Shown: positions 7,376 to 16,324, numbered from the stretch's first letter. The stretch is 64,000 nucleotides of DNA from Amycolatopsis rifamycinica (GCF_000695625.1 NZ_JMQI01000011.1:248001-312000), one strand, 5' to 3'. The notes: generated by a model not told the origin, from the sequence alone. Numbers and translations are program-made.

Positions 7376-8761
7376 ATGAGCGACGTGGCAGCACGCCTGA
7401 CCGAGATCGTCGGGGGCGGGAACCTGCTGACCGGCGAGGCGATCTCGGAGGACTACGCGCACGACGAAGCGCTGACGGCGGAGCCGCAGAAGCCGGCGTA
7501 CGTCGCGAAGCCGGCAACGGCCGAAGAAGTCGCGGAGCTGCTGAAGGCCGCTTCGGAGTACAACGTGCCCGTGACCGCCCGCGGCTCCGGCAGCGGGCTG
7601 TCCGGGGCGGCCCGGCCGCAGGCGGACGGGCTGCTGATCTCCTTCGAGCGGATGAACGCCGTCCTCGAAGTCGATACCGGCAACCACGTCGCCGTCGTGC
7701 AGCCCGGCGTCACCCTCGCCGAGCTCGACGCCAAGACCGCCGAAGCCGGGCTCGGTTACACCGTCTACCCCGGCGAGCTGAGCGCGAGCGTCGGCGGGAA
7801 CGTCGGGACCAACGCCGGCGGGATGCGCGCGGTCAAGTACGGCGTCACCCGCAACAACGTGCTCGGCCTGCAGGCTGTGCTGCCGACCGGCGAGATCATC
7901 CGGACCGGCGGCAAGACGTCGAAGATCTCCACCGGCTACGACCTCACGCAGCTGATCATCGGCTCCGAAGGCACCCTCGCGCTGGCCACCGAAATCACCG
8001 TCAAGCTGCACCCGCGGCTGGCCCACGGCGCCACGGTGCTCGCGCCCTTCGGCGACTTCGGCCAGGTGATGGCCGCCGTGCCCGCCATCCTCTCCAGCGG
8101 GCTCGCGCCGCACATCCTCGAGTACATCGACAACCTCACGATGGCGGCGATCGTCTACAACGAGAAGCTCGAGCTGGGTGTCCCGGACAAGATCCGCGAG
8201 ACCAGCGAGGCCTACCTCGTGGTGGCACTGGAAAACCGCGAGACCGGCCGGCTCGAGGAGGACGTCGAGACCGTCGGCGAGCTGCTCGGCGAACTGGGCG
8301 CCACCGACGTCTACGTCCTGGAAGGCAACGCCGCCCGCAAGCTCATCGAGGCCCGCGAAAAGGCTTTCTGGACGGCGAAGGCGGCCGGCGCCGACGACGT
8401 GATCGACGTCGTCGTGCCGCGGACCGCGATGCCGCAGTTCATCGCCAAGGCGCGGGAGCTCGCGATGGCCGCCGGCGGCGGCGCGCTCGGCTGCGGGCAC
8501 GCCGGCGACGGCAACGTCCACCTCGGCATCTTCTGCAAGGACGACGCCAAGCGGAAGCAGCTGCTCACCGACATCTTCGCCTACGCCATGGAACTCGGCG
8601 GCGCGATCTCCGGCGAGCACGGCCTCGGCCGCACCAAGGCGCACTACCACTCCGAACTGGAAGACCCGGCGAAGATCGAGCTGATGCGCCGGATCAAGCA
8701 GAGCTTCGACCCCGCCGGGATCCTGAACCCCGGCGTTCTCTTTCCCGAAGGAACCGCATGA
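7376..8761 (+). CDS. FAD-linked oxidase, GlcD / D-lactate dehydrogenase type
   Basis: 461 residues. ATG 7376 has GGAGGAGAG about 10 bases upstream. The PCMH FAD-binding half carries PVTARGSGSGLSGAARPQ, VQPGVTLAELD and YPGELSASVGGNVGTNAGG. The C-terminal substrate half has the metal/substrate histidines in GCGHAGDGNVHLG and SGEHGLGRTKAHY, and ends DPAGILNPGVLFP. Such enzymes oxidise a 2-hydroxy acid (glycolate, D-lactate or similar) to the 2-oxo acid. Its stop overlaps the start of the TPP enzyme by ATGA, so product hand-over is plausible: hydroxy acid to oxo acid, then decarboxylation or carboligation. Confidence 0.9.
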   Translation: MSDVAARLTEIVGGGNLLTGEAISEDYAHDEALTAEPQKPAYVAKPATAEEVAELLKAASEYNVPVTARGSGSGLSGAARPQADGLLISFERMNAVLEVDTGNHVAVVQPGVTLAELDAKTAEAGLGYTVYPGELSASVGGNVGTNAGGMRAVKYGVTRNNVLGLQAVLPTGEIIRTGGKTSKISTGYDLTQLIIGSEGTLALATEITVKLHPRLAHGATVLAPFGDFGQVMAAVPAILSSGLAPHILEYIDNLTMAAIVYNEKLELGVPDKIRETSEAYLVVALENRETGRLEEDVETVGELLGELGATDVYVLEGNAARKLIEAREKAFWTAKAAGADDVIDVVVPRTAMPQFIAKARELAMAAGGGALGCGHAGDGNVHLGIFCKDDAKRKQLLTDIFAYAMELGGAISGEHGLGRTKAHYHSELEDPAKIELMRRIKQSFDPAGILNPGVLFPEGTA

Positions 8762-10320
8762 GTGAAATGAACGGCGCCCAGTCCCTGATCCGCACGCTGG
8801 TCGACGCCGGCGTCGAGGTGTGCTTCGCCAACCCCGGCACCTCGGAGATGCACTTCGTCGCCGCGCTCGACACGGTCCCGGAGATGCGGGGCGTGCTCGC
8901 CCTCTTCGAAGGCGTCGTCACCGGGGCGGCCGACGGGTACGCGCGGATCGCGGACAAGCCCGCCGCGACGCTGCTGCACCTCGGTCCCGGCCTGGGCAAC
9001 GGCCTGGCGAACCTGCACAACGCACGGCGCGCGCACACGCCGATCGTCAACGTCGTCGGCGACCACGCGACCTACCACAAGCAGTACGACGCGCCGCTGG
9101 AGTCGGACATCGAGGCCGTCGCGGGCTCGCTGGAAGGCTGGGTGCGCCGCTCGGAGCACACGAAGGACGTCGGGGCGGACGCCGCCGCCGCGGTCGCCGC
9201 CGCCCAGGACGCGCCGGGCCGCGTCGCCACGCTGATCCTGCCCGCGGACGCTTCCTGGGGCGAGGGCGGCGAGACCTGCGCGCCGATCCCGCCGCGCGTG
9301 CCGCAGGCCGTCGACGCCACCACCGTCAAGGACATCGCCGCGGTGTTCGGCACCGGCGAGCCGGTCGCGCTGCTCATCGGCGGCAGCGCGTGCCGCGAGG
9401 ACGGCCTGCGGGCCGCGAGCCGGATCGCGGCCGCGACCGGCGCGAAGGCGTTCGTCGAGACGTTCCCGGCGCGGCTGGAGCGCGGCGCCGGGCTGCCGTC
9501 GATCGAGCGGCTCGGCTACCTCGCCGAGCAGGTCGCCTACCAGCTCGACGGGATCAAGCACGTCGTCGTCGCGGGCACGAAGGCGCCCGTGTCGTTCTTC
9601 GCCTACCCCGGCAAGGCGAGCGATCTGGTGCCCGAAGGCGCCCAAGTGCACACGCTTGCGGCGGTCGGACAGGACGTCACGCGCGCGCTGACCGAGGTCG
9701 CCGATCTGGTCGCCGCGGACACCGAGCCCGTGCTGGCTCCCGAGGCGCGGCCCGCGCTGCCCAGCGGGCCGCTGACCCCGCAGAACTGGGTCGAGGTGAT
9801 CGGGGCGCTGCTGCCGGACAACGCGATCATCGCCGACGAGGCCAACACGTCCGGCCTGCTGCTGCCGATGGCGACGGCCGGCGCGCCGCGCCACGACGTC
9901 CTGACGCTGACCGGCGGCGCGATCGGCTACGGCATGCCGGTGGCCACCGGGGCGGCCGTCGCGGCACCGGACCGGCCGGTGCTGAACCTGCAGTCCGACG
10001 GCAGTGCGCTGTACACGATCTCGGCGCTGTGGACGCAGGCGCGGGAGAACCTGAACGTCACGACCGTGCTGCTCAACAACCGCGCGTACGCGATCCTCCG
10101 GATGGAGCTGCAGCGCGTCGGCGCGGTTTCGGGCGGCCCGAAGGCGAACGAACTGCTCGACCTTTCGCGGCCGGACATGGACTTCGTGAAGATCGCCGAG
10201 GGCATGGGCGTGCCCGCCACGCGCGCGACCACCGCCGAAGAACTCGCCGAGCAGCTCCAGCGGGCCTTCGCCGAGCCCGGCCCGCACCTCATCGACGCGG
10301 CGGTGCCCCCGCTGCTGTAG
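8758..10320 (+). CDS. Thiamine-diphosphate enzyme, acetolactate synthase/benzoylformate decarboxylase-like
   Basis: 520 residues, ATG 8758 overlapping the oxidase stop by four bases. The N-terminal domain has the TPP-activating glutamate in LFEGVVTGAADGYAR followed by HLGPGLGNGLANLHNARR. The C-terminal domain has the GDG-type TPP site as SDGSALYTI and closing asparagines in VLLNNRAYAIL. It lacks the FAD-domain hallmarks and the small subunit of true acetolactate synthase, so a 2-oxo acid decarboxylase or carboligase is more likely than branched-chain synthesis. With the coupled GlcD-type oxidase it probably forms a two-step hydroxy-acid degradation route; the acid is not known. Confidence 0.85.
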   Translation: MSEMNGAQSLIRTLVDAGVEVCFANPGTSEMHFVAALDTVPEMRGVLALFEGVVTGAADGYARIADKPAATLLHLGPGLGNGLANLHNARRAHTPIVNVVGDHATYHKQYDAPLESDIEAVAGSLEGWVRRSEHTKDVGADAAAAVAAAQDAPGRVATLILPADASWGEGGETCAPIPPRVPQAVDATTVKDIAAVFGTGEPVALLIGGSACREDGLRAASRIAAATGAKAFVETFPARLERGAGLPSIERLGYLAEQVAYQLDGIKHVVVAGTKAPVSFFAYPGKASDLVPEGAQVHTLAAVGQDVTRALTEVADLVAADTEPVLAPEARPALPSGPLTPQNWVEVIGALLPDNAIIADEANTSGLLLPMATAGAPRHDVLTLTGGAIGYGMPVATGAAVAAPDRPVLNLQSDGSALYTISALWTQARENLNVTTVLLNNRAYAILRMELQRVGAVSGGPKANELLDLSRPDMDFVKIAEGMGVPATRATTAEELAEQLQRAFAEPGPHLIDAAVPPLL

Positions 10321-10355
10321 AAACGGACGACCACCCCCGAGCCCGAGAGCGTCGG

Positions 10356-11159
10356 ATGAGCGAAGACGAACACGCGAAGCGGGGCATCGACCTCGACCGG
10401 CCGAACGCCGCCCGCGTGTACGACTACATGATCGGCGGCAGGCTCAACTACGCCGTCGACCGGATGTTCGCCGACCAGATCCTCGGGGTGCTGCCGAACG
10501 CCCGGCACATGGCGCTGGTCAACCGGGCGTGACTGCGCCGCGCGGTCCGGTTCGGCGCGGAGCAGGGCATCCGGCAGTTCCTCGACATCGGCTCCGGCAT
10601 GCCGACCGTCGGGCACGTGCACGAGGTGGCGCACGCGATCGACCCGGCCGCCCGGGTCGTCTACGTCGACAACGAGCCGATCGCCGTCGCGCACAGCGAG
10701 ATCGTCCTCGAAGACAACGACAACGCGGCGATGATCCAGGCCGACGCCGAGTACCCCGGCGAGGTGCTGGAGCACCCGACCACGACCGCGCTGCTGGACT
10801 TCAGCCGGCCGGTGATGGTCATCATGGCGGCGTTCGTGCACTTCGTCCCCGACTCCCGGGATCCGGCGGGCCTGATCGCGCGCTACCGCGAGGTGCTGAC
10901 GCCCGGCAGCCTGCTCGCGCTGTCGTCGGGGACGTGGGAGGGGCAGGGCGAGGAGACGAAGCGGTCGGTCGCGCTCTACGAGAAGAGCGGGACGCCGTTG
11001 ACGCTGCGCTCCGCCGACGAACTGCGGGCGCTGGTGCACGGGTTCGAGATCCTGCCGCCCGGGATCGTGTTCACGCCGGAGTGGCGCCCGGACGACCCGC
11101 TCGAAGACCCGCCGGAACAGTCGGGCGGGCTCGCCTTGGTGGCCCGCAAACAACGGTGA
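10356..11159 (+). pseudogene. PF04672-type SAM-dependent methyltransferase broken by a TGA codon
   Basis: The frame starts at ATG 10356 (MSEDEHAKRGIDLDRPNAAR) and meets TGA at 10530-10532 after 58 codons, then continues open in the same frame to 11159. The intact paralogue just downstream has NRQWLRR where this copy has NRA-stop-LRR, so the stop replaces a conserved Trp (TGG to TGA). The remaining 209 codons keep the SAM-binding LDIGSGMPTVGHVHEVA and the C-terminal EWRPDDP region. A 171-base tract (10563-10733) is identical to the paralogue. Restart at an internal codon is possible, but the N-terminal SAM-fold element would be lost. Confidence 0.85.
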
Positions 11160-11269
11160 TGACCGGCCAACACGCGGCCCGCGCGGTCCCGTGGTGAACT
11201 GGTGGTCCGCAGGAACCGGTGCGCCGGCTTCCACTATTCTCGCGGCACACCTGACTCCAGGAGCGGCGG

Positions 11270-12076
11270 ATGAGCGAAGACGAGTACGCGCGGCGGGGCA
11301 TCGACCTCGACAAGCCCAACGCCGCGCGCGTGTACGACTACATCCTCGGGGGCCAGCTCAACTACGCCGTCGACCGGATGTTCGCCGAGCAGGTGCTGGC
11401 CGCGCAGCCGAACGCGCGCGAGCGGGCGCGGCTCAACCGGCAGTGGCTGCGGCGGGCCATCCGGTTCGGAATGGATCAGGGCATCCGGCAGTTCCTCGAC
11501 ATCGGCTCCGGCATGCCGACCGTCGGGCACGTGCACGAGGTGGCGCACGCGATCGACCCGGCCGCCCGGGTCGTCTACGTCGACAACGAGCCGATCGCCG
11601 TCGCGCACAGCGAGATCGTCCTCGAAGACAACGACAACGCGGCGATGGTGCACGCCGACGCCGAGTTCCCCGACGACGTCCTCGAGCACGACACCACCGA
11701 GATGATGCTGGACCTGGACCAGCCGGTGATGGTGGTGATGGCGCTATTCGTGCACTTCATCCCGGACGAGCGCGACCCCGCCCGGCTGATCGCCGCCTAC
11801 CGCGACGCGCTCGCGCCCGGCAGCTACCTCGCCCTGTCGTCCGCCACCTACGAGCAGCAGAGCGACGGCACGGCCCGCGCCGTCGCGATGTACCAGAAGA
11901 GCGCGAACCCGGTGACACCGCGCTCGGCCGACGAGCTCCGGGCCCTGGTCGACGGCTTCGAGATCGTCGACCCGGGCATCGTGTTCATCCCCGAGTGGCG
12001 GCCGGACGACCCCGCGGAAATGCCGCCCGACCCGGCGGAGTGCGGCGGCCTGGCTCTGGTGGCGCGCAAGAACTAG
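11270..12076 (+). CDS. SAM-dependent methyltransferase, PF04672 family
   Basis: 268 residues, ATG 11270 with CAGGAGCGGCGG upstream. The family is common in actinomycetes, often in several copies. It shows GIDLDKPNAARVYDYILGG, SAM motif I LDIGSGMPTVG, VVYVDNEPIAVAHSE and motif-IV-like MVVMALFVHFIPD, ending SGLALVARK-like (GGLALVARKN). Substrates of the family are mostly unknown; some act in secondary metabolism. It is a tandem paralogue of the preceding pseudogene, separated by about 110 bases with its own ribosome site. It is probably the functional copy. Confidence 0.88.
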   Translation: MSEDEYARRGIDLDKPNAARVYDYILGGQLNYAVDRMFAEQVLAAQPNARERARLNRQWLRRAIRFGMDQGIRQFLDIGSGMPTVGHVHEVAHAIDPAARVVYVDNEPIAVAHSEIVLEDNDNAAMVHADAEFPDDVLEHDTTEMMLDLDQPVMVVMALFVHFIPDERDPARLIAAYRDALAPGSYLALSSATYEQQSDGTARAVAMYQKSANPVTPRSADELRALVDGFEIVDPGIVFIPEWRPDDPAEMPPDPAECGGLALVARKN

Positions 12077-12167
12077 CCCGCCGTGACACGTCTTCACCTA
12101 AGGTGGCCTCCGGCACGTTAGGCTTTCACCGGGCAGAGGCCCAACGAGAAACCGGGGGTAGAGGGTG

Positions 12168-12431
12168 ATGAAGAAGCTTGGCGCGAGGGTTCTGATCGGC
12201 GGAATGGTCGCAGGAGCCGCCATGCTCATCGGCGGGCCCAGTGCCGGGGCGGCGGAAGCCGCTTCTTCCGCCGGCGCGAAAGTCATGTCCGAATGGGTGT
12301 ACGTCGACTGGTTCTCACGGCTGTCCTGGTGTCAGGACCGCGGTAAGGCCGAAGTCAACCAGAACGGCGCACTGGGCTACAGCTGCCAGCCGTTCGGGGA
12401 CCTCTGGGAGCTGTGGGTCCAGCGGCCGTGA
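12168..12431 (+). CDS. Small secreted protein, unknown function
   Basis: 87 residues from ATG 12168 (GTG 12165 is an equally open start one codon earlier; GGGGGTAGAGGG is upstream). An N-terminal signal peptide is clear: KK, then LGARVLIGGMVAGAAMLIGG and an AGAAEA cleavage region. The mature part of about 55 residues has two Cys (SWCQDRG and YSCQPFG), enough for one disulfide, and several Trp, with WVYVDWFSRLSWC. No family was recognised; short exported two-Cys proteins like this are common in actinomycetes. A strong hairpin follows the stop. Confidence 0.75.
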   Translation: MKKLGARVLIGGMVAGAAMLIGGPSAGAAEAASSAGAKVMSEWVYVDWFSRLSWCQDRGKAEVNQNGALGYSCQPFGDLWELWVQRP

Positions 12432-12434
12432 CTG

Positions 12435-13841
12435 CTAGGCGGCGCCGACCAGGGTCGGCGCCGCCTGCTTCCTCGGGACCAGCGACGCCAGCAGGGCACC
12501 CGCCAGCGCGGCGAACGCGGCCACCGCGAACGTCGCGCGGAAGCCGGACAGGGACGGCACCGGCAGCCCGCCGACGGTGATCGTCAGCTGGGCCAGCATC
12601 GCCGCCATCACCGCGCTGGAGATCGCCGTGCCGACCGAGCGCATCAGGGAATTGAGCCCGTTCGCCGACGCCGTCTCGGTGACCGGCACCGACCCCATGA
12701 TCAGCGCGGGCATCGCCGCGTACGCGATGCCGACGCCGGCGCCGATGATCACCGACGCCGTGATCAGCTCGGCCGCGTTGTCCATCAGCACGATCGCGAA
12801 CGCGTACCCGGCGGCGATCACCAGCGCGCCGCTGATCAGCGTCGGCCGCGGGCCGAACCGGGTGATGAGCCGCGCGGAAACCGGCGAAAGCAGCATCATC
12901 ACCAGGCCGTTCGGGGCCAGGGTGAGGCCGGACTCGACCATCGTCTGACCCAGCCCGTAGCCGGTCGACGCCGGGGCCTGCAGCAGCTGCGGGAACGACA
13001 GCGCCATGGCGTACAGCGCGAAGCCGACCATGATCGACGCGAGGTTCGTGAACAGCACCGGCCGGCGCGCGGACACCCGCAGGTCGACCAGCGGATCGCG
13101 GCGGCGCAGCTGGTAGGCGCCCCAGGCGAGCAGGACGACGACGGCGGCCGCGGCCAGCCCGAGCGTCGGCGGGCTGGTCCAGCCCCAGGTGCCGCCCTTG
13201 ACCACCGGCAGCAGCAGGCAGAGCAGCCCGGCGGCCAGCCCGAACGCGCCGAAGTAGTCGAACGGCGCGGGCGTGCGCAGCGGCGACTCGGGCACCACGG
13301 TGAGGATCAGCAGCGCGCAGGCCAGGCCGAGCCCGGCGGCGGTCCAGAAGAGCACGTGCCAGTCGGCGTTCTCGGCCACCACGGCCGCGACCGGCAGCCC
13401 GATGGCGCCGCCGACCCCGAGCGTCGCGCTCATCAGCGAGATCGCGCCGCCGACGCGTTCGGGCGGCAGTTCGTCGCGCATGATGCTGATGCCGAGCGGG
13501 ATCACGCCCATCGCGCAGCCCTGCAGCCCGCGGCCGAGGATCTGCCACGGGAGCGCGCTGGTCGTCGCGGACACGACCGAACCGGCGATGAGCAGCCCGA
13601 GGCTGACGAGGATCATCCGCCGTTTGCCGTAGAGGTCGCCCAGACGCCCGCTGACCGGCGTGATGACGGACGCGGCCAGCAGCGTCACGGTGACCACCCA
13701 CGACGCGTCGGCCGCCGGGACGTTCAGCAGCCGCGGGAAGACCGGGATCAGGGGCACGACCAGCGTCTGCATGAACGACGCGACGAGCCCGCACGAAGCG
13801 AGCACGACGACGACCGCGCGGCCGGAACGGGATACCACCAC
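12435..13841 (-). CDS. MFS transporter, DHA2 (14-TM) drug-exporter type
   Basis: 468 residues, start GTG 13841 with GGGGGT just upstream. The protein is a chain of about 14 hydrophobic helices. Loop 2-3 has SGRLGDLYGKRRMIL (MFS motif A), and PVSARLITRFGPRPTLI is its repeat in the second half. ATLGVGGAIGLPVAAVVAE is the motif-C-like stretch of exporters. It is probably a proton-driven efflux pump for small hydrophobic compounds in the cytoplasmic membrane. A GTACT-T-AGTAC palindrome 12 bases upstream of the start is a likely repressor site, but the regulator gene is not adjacent. Confidence 0.88.
   Translation of the reverse strand: MVVSRSGRAVVVVLASCGLVASFMQTLVVPLIPVFPRLLNVPAADASWVVTVTLLAASVITPVSGRLGDLYGKRRMILVSLGLLIAGSVVSATTSALPWQILGRGLQGCAMGVIPLGISIMRDELPPERVGGAISLMSATLGVGGAIGLPVAAVVAENADWHVLFWTAAGLGLACALLILTVVPESPLRTPAPFDYFGAFGLAAGLLCLLLPVVKGGTWGWTSPPTLGLAAAAVVVLLAWGAYQLRRRDPLVDLRVSARRPVLFTNLASIMVGFALYAMALSFPQLLQAPASTGYGLGQTMVESGLTLAPNGLVMMLLSPVSARLITRFGPRPTLISGALVIAAGYAFAIVLMDNAAELITASVIIGAGVGIAYAAMPALIMGSVPVTETASANGLNSLMRSVGTAISSAVMAAMLAQLTITVGGLPVPSLSGFRATFAVAAFAALAGALLASLVPRKQAAPTLVGAA
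12438..12465 (+). terminator. Hairpin terminator shared with 3' end of MFS gene
   Basis: Perfect 13-bp arms 12438-12450 and 12453-12465 (in practice a 12-bp stem with a four-base loop), followed by TGCTT. It starts seven bases after the secreted-protein stop. It also encodes the last residues of the convergent MFS gene, so one structure serves as terminator and coding DNA. Confidence 0.7.
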
Positions 13842-13852
13842 ACCCCCAGTGT

Positions 13853-13863
13853 GTACTTAGTAC
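13853..13863. promoter_or_regulatory. Palindrome upstream of MFS exporter gene
   Basis: GTACT-T-AGTAC, perfect five-base arms, 12 bases before the MFS start codon, so it should overlap the promoter. TGTGTACTTAGTACGCA resembles TetR- or MarR-type sites found before exporters. Confidence 0.45.
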
Positions 13864-13927
13864 GCATCATGCAACTTCATGCACTGTACCCACGGGGTGA
13901 CGGGTTTCCGTACGAGTGGTGTTTTGG

Positions 13928-14383
13928 TCACAGCCAGGTGCGGACGCCTCCGTGGCCGGAACAGGTGCCGGACCGGTGCTGGCTGTAGCTGTAACTGCCG
14001 TCCTTGCAGAGGGCGGTGGCGCCGGCGGGGTTGTCGCTGGGCCGGTGGACGCAGTTGCCGTCCGAGTTCCGGTAGTAGTCGGCACCGCACTCGGCCGGCT
14101 TGGGCGCGGCCTGCGCGGTGGTGCCCGGCGCCTTGGGCTTCGGCGTGGTCACCTTCGGGACGGCCGCCTGCGGGGTGGGCGGCGCGGAGGTGACGACGGG
14201 CGCTTCGGACGTCGTGGGCGGCGCTTCGGTCGTGACCGGAACGGAATACGCGGGCGTCGAATACGTCGCGGCCGGGGTGTCGAGGACACCGACGTTCCCG
14301 GTGTTCTTCGGCGGCACCGCGCCGGCGCCACAGCCCGCGACCAGCAGGCCCGCGGCGAGGATCCACCCGAGTTTCTTGTTCAC
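13928..14383 (-). CDS. DUF3761-like lipoprotein
   Basis: 151 residues from ATG 14383 with AGGAGTCTC upstream. A lipoprotein signal is clear: MNKKLGWILAAGLLVAGC, with Cys18 as the lipidated residue. A long Thr/Pro/Ala-rich linker of roughly 75 residues follows. The C-terminal part, ECGADYYRNSDGNCVHRP and ATALCKDGSYSYSQHRSGTCSGHGGV, matches the DUF3761 pattern with paired Cys. It is anchored to the outer face of the membrane with the domain reaching into the wall. DUF3761 has no known activity. It is divergent from the two-component system. Confidence 0.82.
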   Translation of the reverse strand: MNKKLGWILAAGLLVAGCGAGAVPPKNTGNVGVLDTPAATYSTPAYSVPVTTEAPPTTSEAPVVTSAPPTPQAAVPKVTTPKPKAPGTTAQAAPKPAECGADYYRNSDGNCVHRPSDNPAGATALCKDGSYSYSQHRSGTCSGHGGVRTWL

Positions 14384-14469
14384 CGAGACTCCTTAGCGCC
14401 ACGAAGCAATGCCGCGTAGTCGGCGCATCGGAGGCTCTTGTTACAACCGCCGCCGCCTAGACTCGGCGT

Positions 14470-15537
14470 ATGTCCTGGCTACGGCGGTACGCGGCCGAGC
14501 TCACGGTCACCTTGACCGTGGTCGCCGGCTCGCTCTTCGCCGTCCTCAACGACGGTGCCGAGCCCGCCCGCCACGCCGCGATCGGCTGGGGGCTCACCCT
14601 CCTCTGCTGCGCCGCCCTCTTCCTCCGGCGCCGGTACCCGCTGAGCGTCGCCGGGTTCGCGCTCGTCTGCTGCGCGCTCTACTACCCCCTGACCGACCCC
14701 GACGGCCTCGTCCTGCTCGCCTTCGCCTACGCGCTCTACAACGCCGCCGCGGCCGGGCGGATCCGTGGTGCCGCGCTGCTCGTCGTCGCCGCGATGGCCG
14801 GCGTCACGGCCGGCGAAATCAGCTCGCGGACCGGGCGGCACGTCGACAACTTCGCGTTCTTCCTGATGACCGGCTGGTTCGTCGCCCTGGTCGCCGGCGG
14901 CGCCGTCGCGCACTACCGCGCCGAGGCCGAGCGCACGAAGGAAGCCGAGGCCCGGGCGCGGGCCACCGACGAACGCCTGCGCATCGCCCGCGAGCTGCAC
15001 GACGTCCTCGGCCACCACCTCGCGCTGATCAACGTCCAGGCCGGCGCCGCGCTGCACCGCCGTGACCCTGGCCAGGCCGAGGAGGCGCTCGGGGCGATCA
15101 AGGACGCCAGCAAGACCGCGCTCCAGGAGTTGCGCGCGACGCTCGGCATGCTCCGGCAAACCGGCGGGCCGGGCCTCCAGCGGGTCGCGGAGCTGGCCGA
15201 ATCGGTCGGCGCCTCCGGGCTGACCGTGCGGACCGAGATCGACGGCGTCGCCCGTGACCTGCCGCCGGACGTCGAGCACGCCGCGTTCCGGGTGGTCCAG
15301 GAGGCGCTGACCAACGTCGCCCGGCACGCCGGCGCGAAGACCGTCGTCGTCCGGCTCGGCTACGGCGCCGACGAGCTGACCGTGGCGGTCGACGACGACG
15401 GTCGCGGTGGCGCGGCCCCGGCGGGCAACGGCATCCGCGGGATGGCCGAACGCGCGCGGGCCCTCGGCGGCGAGCTGACCGCGGCGCCGCGCGAAGGCGG
15501 CGGCTACCGGGTGCGGGCCCGGCTCCCGGTGCGATGA
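14470..15537 (+). CDS. Sensor histidine kinase, NarL/HisKA_3 type
   Basis: 355 residues. Several hydrophobic N-terminal helices (roughly 1-150) form a membrane sensor without a large outer domain. A short charged coiled linker (YRAEAERTKEAEARARAT) leads to the HisKA_3 dimerisation helix with phospho-acceptor His177 in RIARELHDVLGHHLAL. The ATPase domain has VVQEALTNVARHA (N box), VDDDGRG (G1) and GNGIRGMAERARALGG (G2). The response regulator begins seven bases after its stop, so they are one operon and almost certainly cognate partners. Confidence 0.92.
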   Translation: MSWLRRYAAELTVTLTVVAGSLFAVLNDGAEPARHAAIGWGLTLLCCAALFLRRRYPLSVAGFALVCCALYYPLTDPDGLVLLAFAYALYNAAAAGRIRGAALLVVAAMAGVTAGEISSRTGRHVDNFAFFLMTGWFVALVAGGAVAHYRAEAERTKEAEARARATDERLRIARELHDVLGHHLALINVQAGAALHRRDPGQAEEALGAIKDASKTALQELRATLGMLRQTGGPGLQRVAELAESVGASGLTVRTEIDGVARDLPPDVEHAAFRVVQEALTNVARHAGAKTVVVRLGYGADELTVAVDDDGRGGAAPAGNGIRGMAERARALGGELTAAPREGGGYRVRARLPVR

Positions 15538-15544
15538 TGGGCCG

Positions 15545-16210
15545 ATGATCCGGGTCCTGCTCGTCGACGACCAGCGGCTCGTCCGCGCCGGCTTCCGGTC
15601 CATTTTGGACGGCGAGGACGACATTTCCGTGGTGGCCGAGGCCGCGGACGGGCGCGAGGCGCTGCAGGCCGCGCACGACCACCACCCCGACGTCGTGCTG
15701 ATGGACATCCGGATGCCGGTGCTCGACGGCCTCGCCGCCACCCGGCACCTCCTGGCCGACCCGGGCGTGCACACCAGGGTCGTCATCCTCACGACGTTCG
15801 ACCTCGACGAGGACGTCTACGGCGCGCTGCGGGCGGGCGCGAGCGGGTTCCTGGTCAAGGACACCGAGCCCGAGGAGCTGATCCACGCCGTGCGCGTGGT
15901 CGCCCGCGGCGACGCGCTGCTGGCCCCGTCGATCACCCGGCGCCTCATCGCGGAGTTCGCCGCGCGCGGCACCCGGCCGGCGCCGTCCCCGGCACTCGAC
16001 CGCCTCACCGACCGCGAACGCGAAGTGCTGTCCCTGGTCGCGGCCGGGCTGTCGAACGACGAGATCGCGCGCGAGCTCACCCTCAGCCCGGCGACGGCGA
16101 AAACGCACGTCAGCCGCATCATGACCAAGACCGGCACGCGCGACCGGGCCCAGCTCGTCGTCCTCGCCTACGAGTCCGGCGCGGTGACGCCCCGGTGGCT
16201 GACGCCCTGA
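15545..16210 (+). CDS. Response regulator, NarL/LuxR family
   Basis: 221 residues. The receiver domain has the acidic pair in LLVDDQRLVRAGF, phospho-acceptor Asp54 in DVVLMDIRMPVLDGL, Thr in VVILTTFDLDEDV and Lys in GFLVKDTEPEEL. The C-terminal LuxR-type HTH has LTDREREVLSLVAAGLSNDEIARELTLS and VKTHVSRI-like ATAKTHVSRIMTK. It is phosphorylated by the upstream kinase. An exact inverted repeat starts on the base after its stop, ahead of the MMPL exporter gene, which is its most likely target. Confidence 0.93.
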   Translation: MIRVLLVDDQRLVRAGFRSILDGEDDISVVAEAADGREALQAAHDHHPDVVLMDIRMPVLDGLAATRHLLADPGVHTRVVILTTFDLDEDVYGALRAGASGFLVKDTEPEELIHAVRVVARGDALLAPSITRRLIAEFAARGTRPAPSPALDRLTDREREVLSLVAAGLSNDEIARELTLSPATAKTHVSRIMTKTGTRDRAQLVVLAYESGAVTPRWLTP

Positions 16211-16234
16211 CCCGTACTCCGCCAGGAGTACGGG
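16211..16234. promoter_or_regulatory. Perfect 10-bp inverted repeat between response regulator and MMPL gene
   Basis: CCCGTACTCC-GCCA-GGAGTACGGG directly after the regulator stop. Without a T-run it may be a terminator hairpin, but its place upstream of the exporter also fits a NarL-type binding site. A second pair, GGACACC (16247-16253) and GGTGTCC (16269-16275), lies closer to the exporter start. Confidence 0.5.
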
Positions 16235-16324
16235 AACGGCCTTAGGGGACACCGCTGGGAGCACGCGAGGTGTCCTCCGCTGCGCGACGCGCGGTAGGGC
16301 CCTCCTCGCGAATCCTTGTCCACC

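Noticed and set aside
8758..10320. True biosynthetic acetolactate synthase (ilvB)
   Set aside because: No small subunit gene, different partner (GlcD-type oxidase) and a divergent active-site region.
10530..10532. TGA as a selenocysteine or other recoded codon in the first methyltransferase
   Set aside because: The paralogue has Trp there, no Cys-like context or stem-loop is evident, and a TGG to TGA change explains it.
12165..12167. GTG as the only start of the small secreted protein
   Set aside because: ATG follows at once and gives the same signal peptide; the difference is one residue.
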